Source: DATAMF01 sp964472565 (GTDB taxonomy: Bacteria; Chloroflexota; Anaerolineae; Aggregatilineales; Aggregatilineaceae). Taken from it: DNA of 5,676 bases. Both the position numbers and the translations under genes were made by a program. The notes beneath the pieces are model-generated. The model saw nothing but the letters and a program-made list of their open reading frames with translations. It was not told the origin of the DNA and did not search any database. Location of the stretch: the NCBI GenBank assembly GCA_964472565.1, contig CAYYNB010000266.1, positions 1 through 5,676 on the forward strand. The letters run 5' to 3'. Positions 1 through 5,462 of this stretch are shown here, piece by piece; the first letter of the stretch is position 1, and every line of letters starts with the position of its first letter.

Positions 1-144
1 CACGCGTGTCGTGACAGGAGCTACTCGTTCGTGGATTTTTTTGCAACAGAACCGGATTATGAACGCTGGTCGGAAACCAGCGAAGGTTTCGTCTATCTCG
101 TGTCCATCCAACGCCTTCTCAATCATCTTGCTCCGCTAACTTAA
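1..144 (+). pseudogene. C-terminal remnant of an IS5-type transposase (partial, runs off the left edge)
   Basis: The first reading frame is open from the window edge to a TAA at 142-144. Its tail reads DYERWSETSEGFVYL and ends in a leucine-rich helix (IQRLLNHLAPLT). This matches in pattern the C-terminus of the second transposase in this window (KDYEYHLQSSEGMIY, then MVHLMVRRLA) and the usual IS5-family ending. Just upstream, the expected 'RWVVERTFAWL..NRR' catalytic-E segment is not in this frame. The +1 frame instead gives RVV at 5-13 and WIFLQQNR at 32-55, so the copy appears to carry indels before base 60. I infer an inactivated element. The protein is clearly different in sequence from the second transposase, so it is a different IS and not a duplicate. 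An unrelated short coding tail is possible but less likely. Confidence 0.5.
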
Positions 145-160
145 TTTTCAAATGCGCTCT
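145..160 (+). repeat. Probable right terminal inverted repeat of the left IS remnant
   Basis: The sequence TTTTCAAATGCGCTCT lies directly after the stop codon of the left transposase tail. It matches 14 of 16 positions of TTTTCAAATGGCCTCT at 906-921, which lies in the same place after the second transposase. Read on the other strand both begin AGAG(C/G), the outer end expected for an IS5-type repeat. The matching left-end repeats are not in the window, so the call rests on position and on the similarity of the two copies. Confidence 0.5.
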
Positions 161-206
161 AGAGCCGCTGATCCCGGCGGCCAAACCAGGAGGCCGACCA
201 CGTACT

Positions 207-536
207 GTGGACAGGCGTGAAGTGCTCAATGGGATCTTCTATGTGCTCAAAACGGGTTGTCAATGGGACCAACTGCCCCATGACCTTCCGCCCAAGGGCA
301 CCGTGTACGGCTCCTACAATGAGTGGCGCAAGAACGGAACTTGGGCAGAATGGAATCGGATGTTACGCGAGAGGGTGCGCGTAGCAGCGGGACGAGCGCC
401 AACACCGAGTGCTGGGAGTATCGACAGCCAGAGCGTCAAGACGACGGAAAAAGGGGGCCAAGGGGGTATGACGCCGGCAAGAAAGTCAAAGGGCGCAAGC
501 GCACGATCCTCGTCGATACGCTCGGATTACTCTTAA
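207..536 (+). CDS. IS5-family transposase, N-terminal frame (orfA), 5'-truncated
   Basis: This frame encodes the N-terminal half of a DDE transposase. Visible family features are REVLNGIFYVLKTGCQW, then LPHDLPPKGTVYG, and the first catalytic aspartate in SIDSQSVKTTEKGG (Asp 73 counted from the GTG at 207). The GTG is only the first available start codon. Recognisable transposase sequence continues upstream in the same frame to about 159 (LEPLIPAAKPGGRPRT), with no ATG there, and the frame is open back to 63. The true start is therefore missing. After about base 458 the frame departs from the family sequence (QGGMTPARKSKG), while the -1 frame resumes it (PRGYDAGKKVKG). The last ~26 codons are thus out-of-frame readthrough. 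The product alone would lack the second D and the E. An active enzyme needs a frame change into orfB. Confidence 0.7.
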   Translation: MDRREVLNGIFYVLKTGCQWDQLPHDLPPKGTVYGSYNEWRKNGTWAEWNRMLRERVRVAAGRAPTPSAGSIDSQSVKTTEKGGQGGMTPARKSKGASARSSSIRSDYS

Positions 537-904
537 AAGTGATCGTTCACGAGGCGGATGTTCAAGATCGGGATGGGGCGATTTGGCTCTTGTTAGCGAT
601 TACCGGCTTGTTTCCGCGTTTGGTCAAGCTGTGGGTGGATGGGGCCTATCGCGGCAGTTTCGTCGACTGGGCGAAAGCGGTCGTGGGTCTCGACATCGAG
701 GTCGTTGAGCGAGACAAGGGAACTACCGGATTCACGCTGCTTCCTCGACGATGGGTCGTTGAACGCACTTTCGCTTGGCTGAGTAACTATCGGCGATTGA
801 GTAAGGACTATGAATACCATCTTCAATCGAGTGAGGGCATGATTTATGCGGCGATGGTTCATCTGATGGTCCGGCGTTTAGCCGCCCAACAGGAGGCCGC
901 CTGA
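323..904 (+). CDS. IS5-family transposase, catalytic C-terminal frame (orfB)
   Basis: This frame supplies the RNase H-fold catalytic core of the DDE transposase. Conserved sequence starts only near 449-460 (RGPRGYDAGKKVKGRKR) and continues with LVDTLGLLL, the second catalytic Asp in LWVDGAYRG (Asp 106 from the ATG at 323) and the Glu in RRWVVERTFAWL (Glu 147). The motif RRLSKDYE and a C-terminal helix SSEGMIYAAMVHLMVRRLA follow. The first ~42 codons from the 323 ATG are overlap with orfA in another frame and do not look like transposase, so the natural product is an orfA-orfB fusion made by -1 frameshifting around 449-458. The core looks intact and without internal stops. With the 5' end of orfA missing, the element is probably immobile unless a transposase acts in trans. 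Confidence 0.75.
   Translation: MAQERNLGRMESDVTREGARSSGTSANTECWEYRQPERQDDGKRGPRGYDAGKKVKGRKRTILVDTLGLLLKVIVHEADVQDRDGAIWLLLAITGLFPRLVKLWVDGAYRGSFVDWAKAVVGLDIEVVERDKGTTGFTLLPRRWVVERTFAWLSNYRRLSKDYEYHLQSSEGMIYAAMVHLMVRRLAAQQEAA
448..458 (+). other. Candidate -1 ribosomal frameshift site joining orfA to orfB
   Basis: The run AAAAAGGGGGC spans the point where family similarity moves from the orfA frame (..SVKTTEKGG) to the orfB frame (PRGYDAGKK..). In the orfA frame the codons are GAA AAA GGG GGC. A one-base backward slip of the lysine tRNA on A_AAA (449-452) gives EKRGPRGYDAG, and a slip in the G-run gives EKGGPRGYDAG, both of the expected length. Two-frame transposases are known in several IS5-family groups. 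No stimulating stem-loop was established. A simple one-base loss in a decayed element is the alternative. Confidence 0.5.
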
Positions 905-905
905 C

Positions 906-921
906 TTTTCAAATGGCCTCT
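906..921 (+). repeat. Right terminal inverted repeat of the second IS
   Basis: TTTTCAAATGGCCTCT begins one base after the orfB stop codon. Its complement, AGAGGCCATTTGAAAA, has the look of an IS5-family end. It differs from the copy at 145-160 only at two adjacent bases (GC against CG). The following bases TTA or TA could belong to a target duplication. Confidence 0.55.
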
Positions 922-958
922 TACATTCCCAATCCCCGTACCCGGTTTTGGCACGATT

Positions 959-987
959 TTGCAACGAAATGTGATTAATATGAGAAT
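959..987 (+). promoter_or_regulatory. Weak promoter-like hexamers before the large gene
   Basis: TTGCAA at 959-964 and GAGAAT at 982-987 are separated by 17 bases, and each matches four of six consensus positions. Another possible -10, TAATAT at 976-981, has no well-spaced partner. The stretch is A/T-rich compared with its surroundings and is the only candidate in the 112 bases between the IS end and the start codon. The evidence is thin, and a non-sigma70 consensus could apply. Confidence 0.2.
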
Positions 988-990
988 AAA

Positions 991-1003
991 GCACATCTTG
1001 TGC
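991..1003 (+). repeat. Short palindrome in the leader
   Basis: GCACATCTTGTGC has perfect 5-base arms (GCACA/TGTGC) around a 3-base centre. It lies just downstream of the promoter-like hexamers and 18 bases before the Shine-Dalgarno sequence, where an operator or leader hairpin could sit. A palindrome this short can occur by chance. Confidence 0.15.
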
Positions 1004-1018
1004 GCGAATCAGCTAGGT

Positions 1019-1036
1019 GTGGAGGATTAAACGATG
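1019..1036 (+). promoter_or_regulatory. Ribosome binding site and start codon of the large gene
   Basis: GTGGAGG (1019-1025) is a strong Shine-Dalgarno match placed 8 bases before the ATG at 1034. The residues after this ATG form a typical signal peptide, which supports the start choice. Confidence 0.8.
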
Positions 1037-1123
1037 AAAAGAAGAGGGTTGTGGGCGCTCATAAGCATTGCTACCGTACTCATCGTCGTTTTATCACTCG
1101 GGGTTGCTCCGCAGGCGACAGCC
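1034..1123 (+). other. Signal peptide of the large protein
   Basis: Residues 1-30 show a basic start (MKRRG), a hydrophobic core (LWALISIATVLIVVLSLGV) and a small-residue cleavage motif ATA before Gln 31. There is no cysteine at the +1 position, so it is not a lipoprotein signal. Signal peptidase I cleavage after Ala 30 is predicted by eye. Confidence 0.85.
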
Positions 1124-4100
1124 CAGGGCGACACATTGACCAAGACGTATACCACTATCTCAGGAGTCACCTTCAATTACCCCGAAGGATGGATTGTCAC
1201 CGAGAATGTTGACGGTGACTACACCATGATCGAGTTGGACAATCTACCGTCCGTCGATGAGAAAGACCTTCAGTCAGCCCTTGAGCCTGGCGAAACGAAG
1301 ATCGGGTTTTATATGGCCCCTGCCAGCCAGATGTTTGCCGATATGGGCCTGCCCGCCGATGCGACACCAGAGCAGATTTTGACCATGCTGCTCGATCCCT
1401 CTATATATAGTTTCGGTCATGTTTCCGAAGCTACCATCGGCGGCGCTCCGGCAGCCCGCGTGGATGGATCAGCGAATGACAACCGGTTCGACTTTGTTGC
1501 GCTTTTCGGCCAACTCAGCGATGGAACCGCCGTGATCGTACAGGCCAATACGGCACGGGGGGAGATGCAGAACTTCGAAACAACAATCATGGCTGTCTGT
1601 GACAGCATTACCACCAGCAACACCGTACCGCTGCCCGGTTCTGAACCTTCACAGAATGGAGAACTGTCCCAGATCTATGAGGACCCCGGCGGCATGATTG
1701 TGCTGAATTACCCTGAAGGGTGGATCGCCGATAAGTATTTCGGCACTATCTTCATCGCCAATTCTCAGGCGGCGCTCGATGGTGAAATAACAACTGTCGA
1801 GGCGGGAGAATTCCGTATGGACTTGAAAGTGGGCGCGGCCTATGAAATTGGGCTGCCTGAATCGGGTACGGCGCTTGAAATGGCACAAGCAGTATGGGCT
1901 GAGGTCCAGGCCGAACCCAATGTATCCTACGTGACAGACCCCGAAGTTCTTGATGTCCTGTCGTATGATGCTGCCGGGATGTTAGTCAACCGGGGCAGTG
2001 CTGAGATGGTCATGTTGGTTATCACAGCCGATGCCCAGCACGCGGTTTTGCTGACCGCCGCCGCACCCCAGGGCGAACTGAGTCAATATGAGGAAACATT
2101 CCTTGCCATCCTTCAAAGCATTCAGTTCATAGGGGATATCGGCAGCGTCACGGAAGAGCCATCGACCGATATACCGACAAATAACGATGTTAATTGGCAG
2201 ACCGAAACGGTATCCCTGTCCGCAGACAACTTCTACATCATCGCCAATGGGCAAATTTTCACGGCTGATGTGGACGGGGTCGAAGTGGATAGCGATCCGG
2301 GGGATGCGGCTTATACGACCCTGGAAATCGAATGGGAAGAACACGGCGTTCCGATGCGGCTCTATATCTACTTCGAATCCGATGGGAACATCTGGCAATC
2401 GTTTGAAATCCGCACCTATGACGGTTCATCTGATGGTGAATGGATTACTTACGAAGGCACCTCCTTCACCGAACCGCTGGGCAAGGCTTATCAAATGGGT
2501 TCTTTCGCGCGGGAATACTATGGGAACGGGGTGTATTTTCAGAATTTGACGGTGCAGGCCTTTACCTCTGTCGAGGTTGGAGCAGAACCACCAGCAGAAA
2601 CCACTGAAGAACCTGCGGCGGCTGGCGAAACGATGGCTGCGCCGGCCACTCTCTCCGGTCCAGAGAACTGCCGTAACGTAGCTGTTTCAATTGGGGATTA
2701 TTCTTCGCAATACAGTGAATCGTATACCCCCGCCAATCTGTTGGATGGTGATCCCACCACCGGCTGGTCATCCGCCGGGGACCCGACCCAGGTCGAATAT
2801 GTTGTCATCAACCTGGATGGAATACAAACCGTATATGGGATTCTGTTCAACAGCTATTCGACCTCGGCGGGTTATGAAGCCGACTCGATCCAGGATTTCT
2901 CGATTGAAACCATCACTGGCGGTCAGTCACGGCTCGTTTTCAAAGGTCAGGCGGCGCTTGAGCAGGGTTACCAGAGCTATACCTTCGACCCGGTGGAGAC
3001 GGATCATCTCCGGTTCCTGTTCACCGGCACACACGGTGGAAGCTATTTCGAGGCGGCGGACATTATGATCTGCGCTGTCGAAGACTCAACCCCGGTGGCC
3101 ACGCCTGCTGGGCAGGAAATCCGTCAGTGGGCATCACAGGCGATGGCAACCAGCCAATACGCAGACAGTGATTGGAGCGCTGCCCAGGCTACGGGCGCGC
3201 CGGATACACCAGCTTGTGGCGACTTTGGGACAGCCTGGGCATCAAGCACTGCAACGGGCATCGATGAGTTATTAGTTCTCTTTGATACACCGGTCCTCCC
3301 TACTCAGATCAACATCTACCAGTCTTATAACCCTGGGGCGATTTCCCGCATCACGCTCCTGGAAGATGACGGCGGTGAATGGGCAATTCCTGACAGTGCC
3401 GACCCTGGCACGAACTGCCCAGGTATTTTTTCGGTGGCTGTTCCAGAAGGTTTAACGGGGGGACATCTGATTGATGGTGTTCTGATTATTGTGGATCAGA
3501 GCAGCCACACCGGTTGGAACGAGATCGACGCGGTGGAACTGGTAGGATATGCCACCACAACAACGGCTGCACCTGCTAACCCTGACACGCCCCTTGTGGA
3601 AACTCAGCCGCTCCCGGAAGCCTTATCATGTGTTGTAGTTGCCCTCCGAGATGCTAATCTGCGCAGCGGACCGGGAACTGACTATAACGTTGCCGGTCAG
3701 CTCACGGCGGGCACAAGCGCCAATACCAACGGTCAGGCCGACGTGGGCGATGGATATACCTGGCGGCGGCTGACCAGCGGGGCATGGGTCAGGAGTGATC
3801 TGGTGGAACTCGATGCGGAGTGCAACATGTCCACCGCTCTCCCATTGGTGACGGCTGATGATCCTCTTCCACTCACCCAACGCTACACCACCCCCCAAGG
3901 TTATTCGTTCAACTACCCCCAGGACTGGACACTGATTGAGGAATCGGGCGGGGCCACCATCGGCAACGGCCCAGATACCGCCGAAAAACCGTTTGGCGAT
4001 CCCTATGCCCCCGGCGAGTTTCAGATTAGCATTCGGTGGATGACGGCTGAGGACCTGGCTCCCGATACCGGCCTCACAGCGGGCGCAACCCCGATGCAGC

Positions 4101-5386
4101 TACTCAAAGCGGCGATCTCTGTCTCATCAGGGATTGATTTGGGTGAACCCTATGAACTGGCGATTGGCGATAACGTAGTGGCAGCGGCCTATGGCAAGTT
4201 CATGGATATGGAGGTGCAGATCGGCGTCATCATTTTCGATGCCGGTAACGGGATGTACGGGTCGGTGCTGACCGGCAGCGATCTGAATGGGCTTGACCAA
4301 TTCGAGCCGACGGTACGGGCAATTGTCGCCAGCACGCTCATCTCGCCTTCCGGTGTTGAAAGCGCTTCTCCGGCTCCTGCTGGCAGCCCGGCTGTTCAAG
4401 TCAATCAGACGTTCGAGGCTTATCCCGACTACACCGTGATGTATCCCGAAGGGTGGGCCATAGCTGATAACTCTCCCATGGTGATGATCTCCAACAACGC
4501 GGCATTCATTGAGCTTGGAACATTTGCCAAACTTGAAACAGGCGTGTTTATACTGCGCATTTTTGCACCATGGACATTGGAAAGAATGCTGACGAACCAC
4601 GGACTGGAGCAAGATGCTACCCTGGCAGATATTGCTCAACAAGTGGCCATGACTTACGTACGGCCTGAGGGAGAACCCATCGCCACGACGGTCAATGGCC
4701 GGGAAGCCGCGCGTGTCAACACGACCTATTCCTACGATAACGAAGAGGGCTTTGTGGTGGTCTGGTTCGTTGATGACGAGAGGGTTGGCGTTGCTATTGC
4801 TGAAGCCTACACAGGGGAAATTGCCCAATTCGAAGATCTGGCATTTGAAATCATCGGGACGGTTCGCGTCGTCCCTGAGGAGGGAAGCGGCGGGGAAGTG
4901 GTTGCCCCCTCCGAAACCGGTGCACTGGCCCAAAACCATACGACTCAAGACGGTCAAATCAGCTTTGGGTACCCCGAAGGCTGGTTTGTGTACGAGGACC
5001 TTAATATCCCGTATATCTACAACTCCCCGGAAGCACAATCCGCGCTATCCATTGGGCTGAAGTCCGGGCAGGTCGCGCTGCAAATCACCCAGAACGTAAT
5101 CCCTGGTGCGTTCGGAGCTGATCCCAGCGAGCACATCATCGCGTTCACCAAGGGGCTGGTGGATTATCTAAACCTGACCCAGACGGCGACCATCGCCATC
5201 ACGATTAACGGACACAGCGCTGCCTATGCGTTAGCGACCAGTGACTCGTGGAGCCTGTGGGGAATCGCTGTAGTTGTGGCCGACGATAGAATGATCGAGG
5301 TGCTTGCTTACACCGCGCCGGGCGAGTTCGGGCAGTACGAGCCAGACATCATGGCGATTGTCGAATCGGTGGTTTATACGCCGTGA
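1034..5386 (+). CDS. Large secreted multidomain protein: five YPEGW repeats, two discoidin-like domains, SH3_3
   Basis: The product is 1450 residues with a Sec signal peptide (1-30) and no other obvious membrane segment, lipobox cysteine or sortase motif, so it is probably released outside the cytoplasm. Domains in order: YPEGW repeat 1 (36-194), YPEGW repeat 2 (212-365), an unrecognised beta-rich module (386-513), a discoidin/F5-8C domain (541-683), a discoidin-like domain (695-839), bacterial SH3 (864-928), and YPEGW repeats 3, 4 and 5 (947-1104, 1122-1280, 1298-1449). Linkers are rich in Pro, Thr, Ala, Ser and Glu. The repeats resemble PsbP/DUF1795-like small alpha-beta domains by eye, which is inference. 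Discoidin and SH3_3 domains usually bind glycans or cell wall, so an adhesive, scaffold or sensory surface role is plausible. No catalytic motif was recognised. The protein is strongly acidic. Seven cysteines occur, six of them in pairs within or around the central modules. It is followed by a hairpin and a separate small gene. The specific function is unknown. Confidence 0.9.
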   Translation: MKRRGLWALISIATVLIVVLSLGVAPQATAQGDTLTKTYTTISGVTFNYPEGWIVTENVDGDYTMIELDNLPSVDEKDLQSALEPGETKIGFYMAPASQMFADMGLPADATPEQILTMLLDPSIYSFGHVSEATIGGAPAARVDGSANDNRFDFVALFGQLSDGTAVIVQANTARGEMQNFETTIMAVCDSITTSNTVPLPGSEPSQNGELSQIYEDPGGMIVLNYPEGWIADKYFGTIFIANSQAALDGEITTVEAGEFRMDLKVGAAYEIGLPESGTALEMAQAVWAEVQAEPNVSYVTDPEVLDVLSYDAAGMLVNRGSAEMVMLVITADAQHAVLLTAAAPQGELSQYEETFLAILQSIQFIGDIGSVTEEPSTDIPTNNDVNWQTETVSLSADNFYIIANGQIFTADVDGVEVDSDPGDAAYTTLEIEWEEHGVPMRLYIYFESDGNIWQSFEIRTYDGSSDGEWITYEGTSFTEPLGKAYQMGSFAREYYGNGVYFQNLTVQAFTSVEVGAEPPAETTEEPAAAGETMAAPATLSGPENCRNVAVSIGDYSSQYSESYTPANLLDGDPTTGWSSAGDPTQVEYVVINLDGIQTVYGILFNSYSTSAGYEADSIQDFSIETITGGQSRLVFKGQAALEQGYQSYTFDPVETDHLRFLFTGTHGGSYFEAADIMICAVEDSTPVATPAGQEIRQWASQAMATSQYADSDWSAAQATGAPDTPACGDFGTAWASSTATGIDELLVLFDTPVLPTQINIYQSYNPGAISRITLLEDDGGEWAIPDSADPGTNCPGIFSVAVPEGLTGGHLIDGVLIIVDQSSHTGWNEIDAVELVGYATTTTAAPANPDTPLVETQPLPEALSCVVVALRDANLRSGPGTDYNVAGQLTAGTSANTNGQADVGDGYTWRRLTSGAWVRSDLVELDAECNMSTALPLVTADDPLPLTQRYTTPQGYSFNYPQDWTLIEESGGATIGNGPDTAEKPFGDPYAPGEFQISIRWMTAEDLAPDTGLTAGATPMQLLKAAISVSSGIDLGEPYELAIGDNVVAAAYGKFMDMEVQIGVIIFDAGNGMYGSVLTGSDLNGLDQFEPTVRAIVASTLISPSGVESASPAPAGSPAVQVNQTFEAYPDYTVMYPEGWAIADNSPMVMISNNAAFIELGTFAKLETGVFILRIFAPWTLERMLTNHGLEQDATLADIAQQVAMTYVRPEGEPIATTVNGREAARVNTTYSYDNEEGFVVVWFVDDERVGVAIAEAYTGEIAQFEDLAFEIIGTVRVVPEEGSGGEVVAPSETGALAQNHTTQDGQISFGYPEGWFVYEDLNIPYIYNSPEAQSALSIGLKSGQVALQITQNVIPGAFGADPSEHIIAFTKGLVDYLNLTQTATIAITINGHSAAYALATSDSWSLWGIAVVVADDRMIEVLAYTAPGEFGQYEPDIMAIVESVVYTP
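1139..1615 (+). repeat. YPEGW repeat 1 (residues 36-194)
   Basis: The repeat opens with YTTISGVTFNYPEGWIV (Tyr 49-Trp 53) and closes with FETTIMAVCDSI. It has the pattern shared by all five units: a beta strand with Y-P-x-x-W, a middle stretch with a 'G..AARV' strand (here IGGAPAARVDG), and a final helix 122-132 residues after the tyrosine. It carries the only unpaired cysteine of the protein (Cys 189). Confidence 0.75.
1667..2128 (+). repeat. YPEGW repeat 2 (residues 212-365)
   Basis: The motif is MIVLNYPEGWIAD (Tyr 226), 177 residues after that of repeat 1. It is followed by FIANSQAAL, which resembles the YIYNSPEAQSAL stretch of repeat 5. The closing helix is YEETFLAILQSIQF. Repeat 2 is more like repeat 5 than like repeat 1 after the motif. 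Confidence 0.75.
2189..2572 (+). other. Unrecognised beta-rich module (residues 386-513)
   Basis: This module alternates short hydrophobic and polar stretches (NFYIIANGQIFTADV, LEIEWEEHGVPMRLYIYF, WQSFEIRTYDG, VYFQNLTVQAF) and is rich in aromatic residues, as expected of an extracellular beta-sandwich. It has no cysteine and no YPEGW motif. I do not recognise the family. A Pro/Glu/Ala-rich linker (514-540) follows. Confidence 0.45.
2654..3082 (+). other. Discoidin / F5-8 type C domain (residues 541-683)
   Basis: The hallmark is the segment ANLLDGDPTTGWSSAGD (567-583), followed by a strand with VVINLDGIQTVYGILF and later DHLRFLFTG. Cys 546 and Cys 680 lie near the two ends, as in discoidin domains where a disulfide joins the termini. 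Such domains commonly bind carbohydrate. The ligand here is unknown. Confidence 0.7.
3116..3550 (+). other. Second discoidin-like beta-sandwich (residues 695-839)
   Basis: It begins RQWASQAMATSQYADSDWSA, continues with AQATGAPDT and GTAWASS, and ends HTGWNEIDAVELVG. The central strands (ELLVLFDTPVLPTQINIYQS) resemble galactose-binding-like folds that describe how a body differs from its surroundings by W-rich loops. Cys 728 and Cys 795 could pair. Assignment to the discoidin superfamily is by pattern only. Confidence 0.5.
3623..3817 (+). other. Bacterial SH3 (SH3_3) domain (residues 864-928)
   Basis: The core ANLRSGPGTDYNVAGQL is the textbook start of an SH3_3 domain. It is followed by GYTWRRL and GAWVRSDLVEL at the expected distance. 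Cys 866 and Cys 930 flank the domain and could form a disulfide. SH3_3 domains usually bind cell-wall peptides or act as extracellular spacers. Confidence 0.85.
3872..4345 (+). repeat. YPEGW repeat 3 (residues 947-1104), variant motif
   Basis: The repeat reads YTTPQGYSFNYPQDWTL (Tyr 961), so the usual Glu-Gly is replaced by Gln-Asp while Y, P and W are kept. Its opening YTT..G..FNYP is closest to repeat 1. The closing helix is FEPTVRAIVAS. Confidence 0.7.
4397..4873 (+). repeat. YPEGW repeat 4 (residues 1122-1280)
   Basis: The motif is YTVMYPEGWAIAD (Tyr 1137), exactly 176 residues after that of repeat 3. The middle strand is TVNGREAARVNT, matching GGAPAARVDG of repeat 1. The closing helix is FEDLAFEIIGTVRVV. 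Confidence 0.75.
4925..5380 (+). repeat. YPEGW repeat 5 (residues 1298-1449), C-terminal
   Basis: The motif is ISFGYPEGWFVYED (Tyr 1313), again exactly 176 residues after the previous one. It contains TINGHSAAYAL, the counterpart of the G..AARV strand, and ends YEPDIMAIVESVVYTP, five residues or fewer from the stop codon. No anchor follows it. Confidence 0.75.
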
Positions 5387-5410
5387 TATTTGCATAAGTC
5401 TGCTTATCAA

Positions 5411-5438
5411 AAGAGGGTGGTGCAAACATCACCCTCTT
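5411..5438 (+). terminator. 12-bp hairpin after the large gene (possible terminator)
   Basis: AAGAGGGTGGTG and CATCACCCTCTT pair over 12 positions (one G-U) around the loop CAAA. It starts 24 bases after the stop codon of the large gene. No T-run follows on the + strand, where GGAGC comes next, so it is not a classical intrinsic terminator in that direction. On the complementary strand the stem is followed by TTTTGATAA at the stem base. It may instead be an mRNA-stabilising or attenuating structure. Confidence 0.45.
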
Positions 5439-5462
5439 GGAGCAACAGAAGGATGGCCGATC

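Larger units (their letters stand above)
160..921 (+). mobile_element. IS5-family insertion sequence, left end missing
   Basis: This segment carries nearly all of a two-frame IS5-family transposase (catalytic D, D and E all present) and ends in a right terminal repeat at 906-921. The left terminal repeat and the first ~20-25 transposase codons are absent: recognisable coding starts abruptly at 159-161 with LEPLIPAAKPGGRPRTVD, where family members normally have a preceding start and a '..DAEW.L' segment. The break coincides with the end of the left IS remnant, so a nested insertion probably separated this element from its own left end. The exact outer boundary (920 or 921) and the target duplication cannot be fixed from one end. 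Confidence 0.65.

Noticed and set aside
187..901. Repeated CAGGAGGCCG at about 187-196 and 890-899, considered as an IS end or target repeat
   Set aside because: Both copies lie in transposase coding sequence and encode conserved or ordinary residues, and they do not bound the element. The match is probably chance.
1118..1130. A lipoprotein cleavage site at the end of the signal peptide
   Set aside because: There is no cysteine near residues 25-35; the site ATA-QG fits signal peptidase I.
1982..2398. A 138-codon open frame on the - strand
   Set aside because: It overlaps the large gene completely and shows no domain or start signal of its own.
4127..5038. A 303-codon open frame on the - strand
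   Set aside because: It lies entirely inside the large gene, has no recognisable domain, signal or ribosome binding site, and reads as low-similarity antisense of the YPEGW repeats. The + strand protein has clear domain structure throughout.
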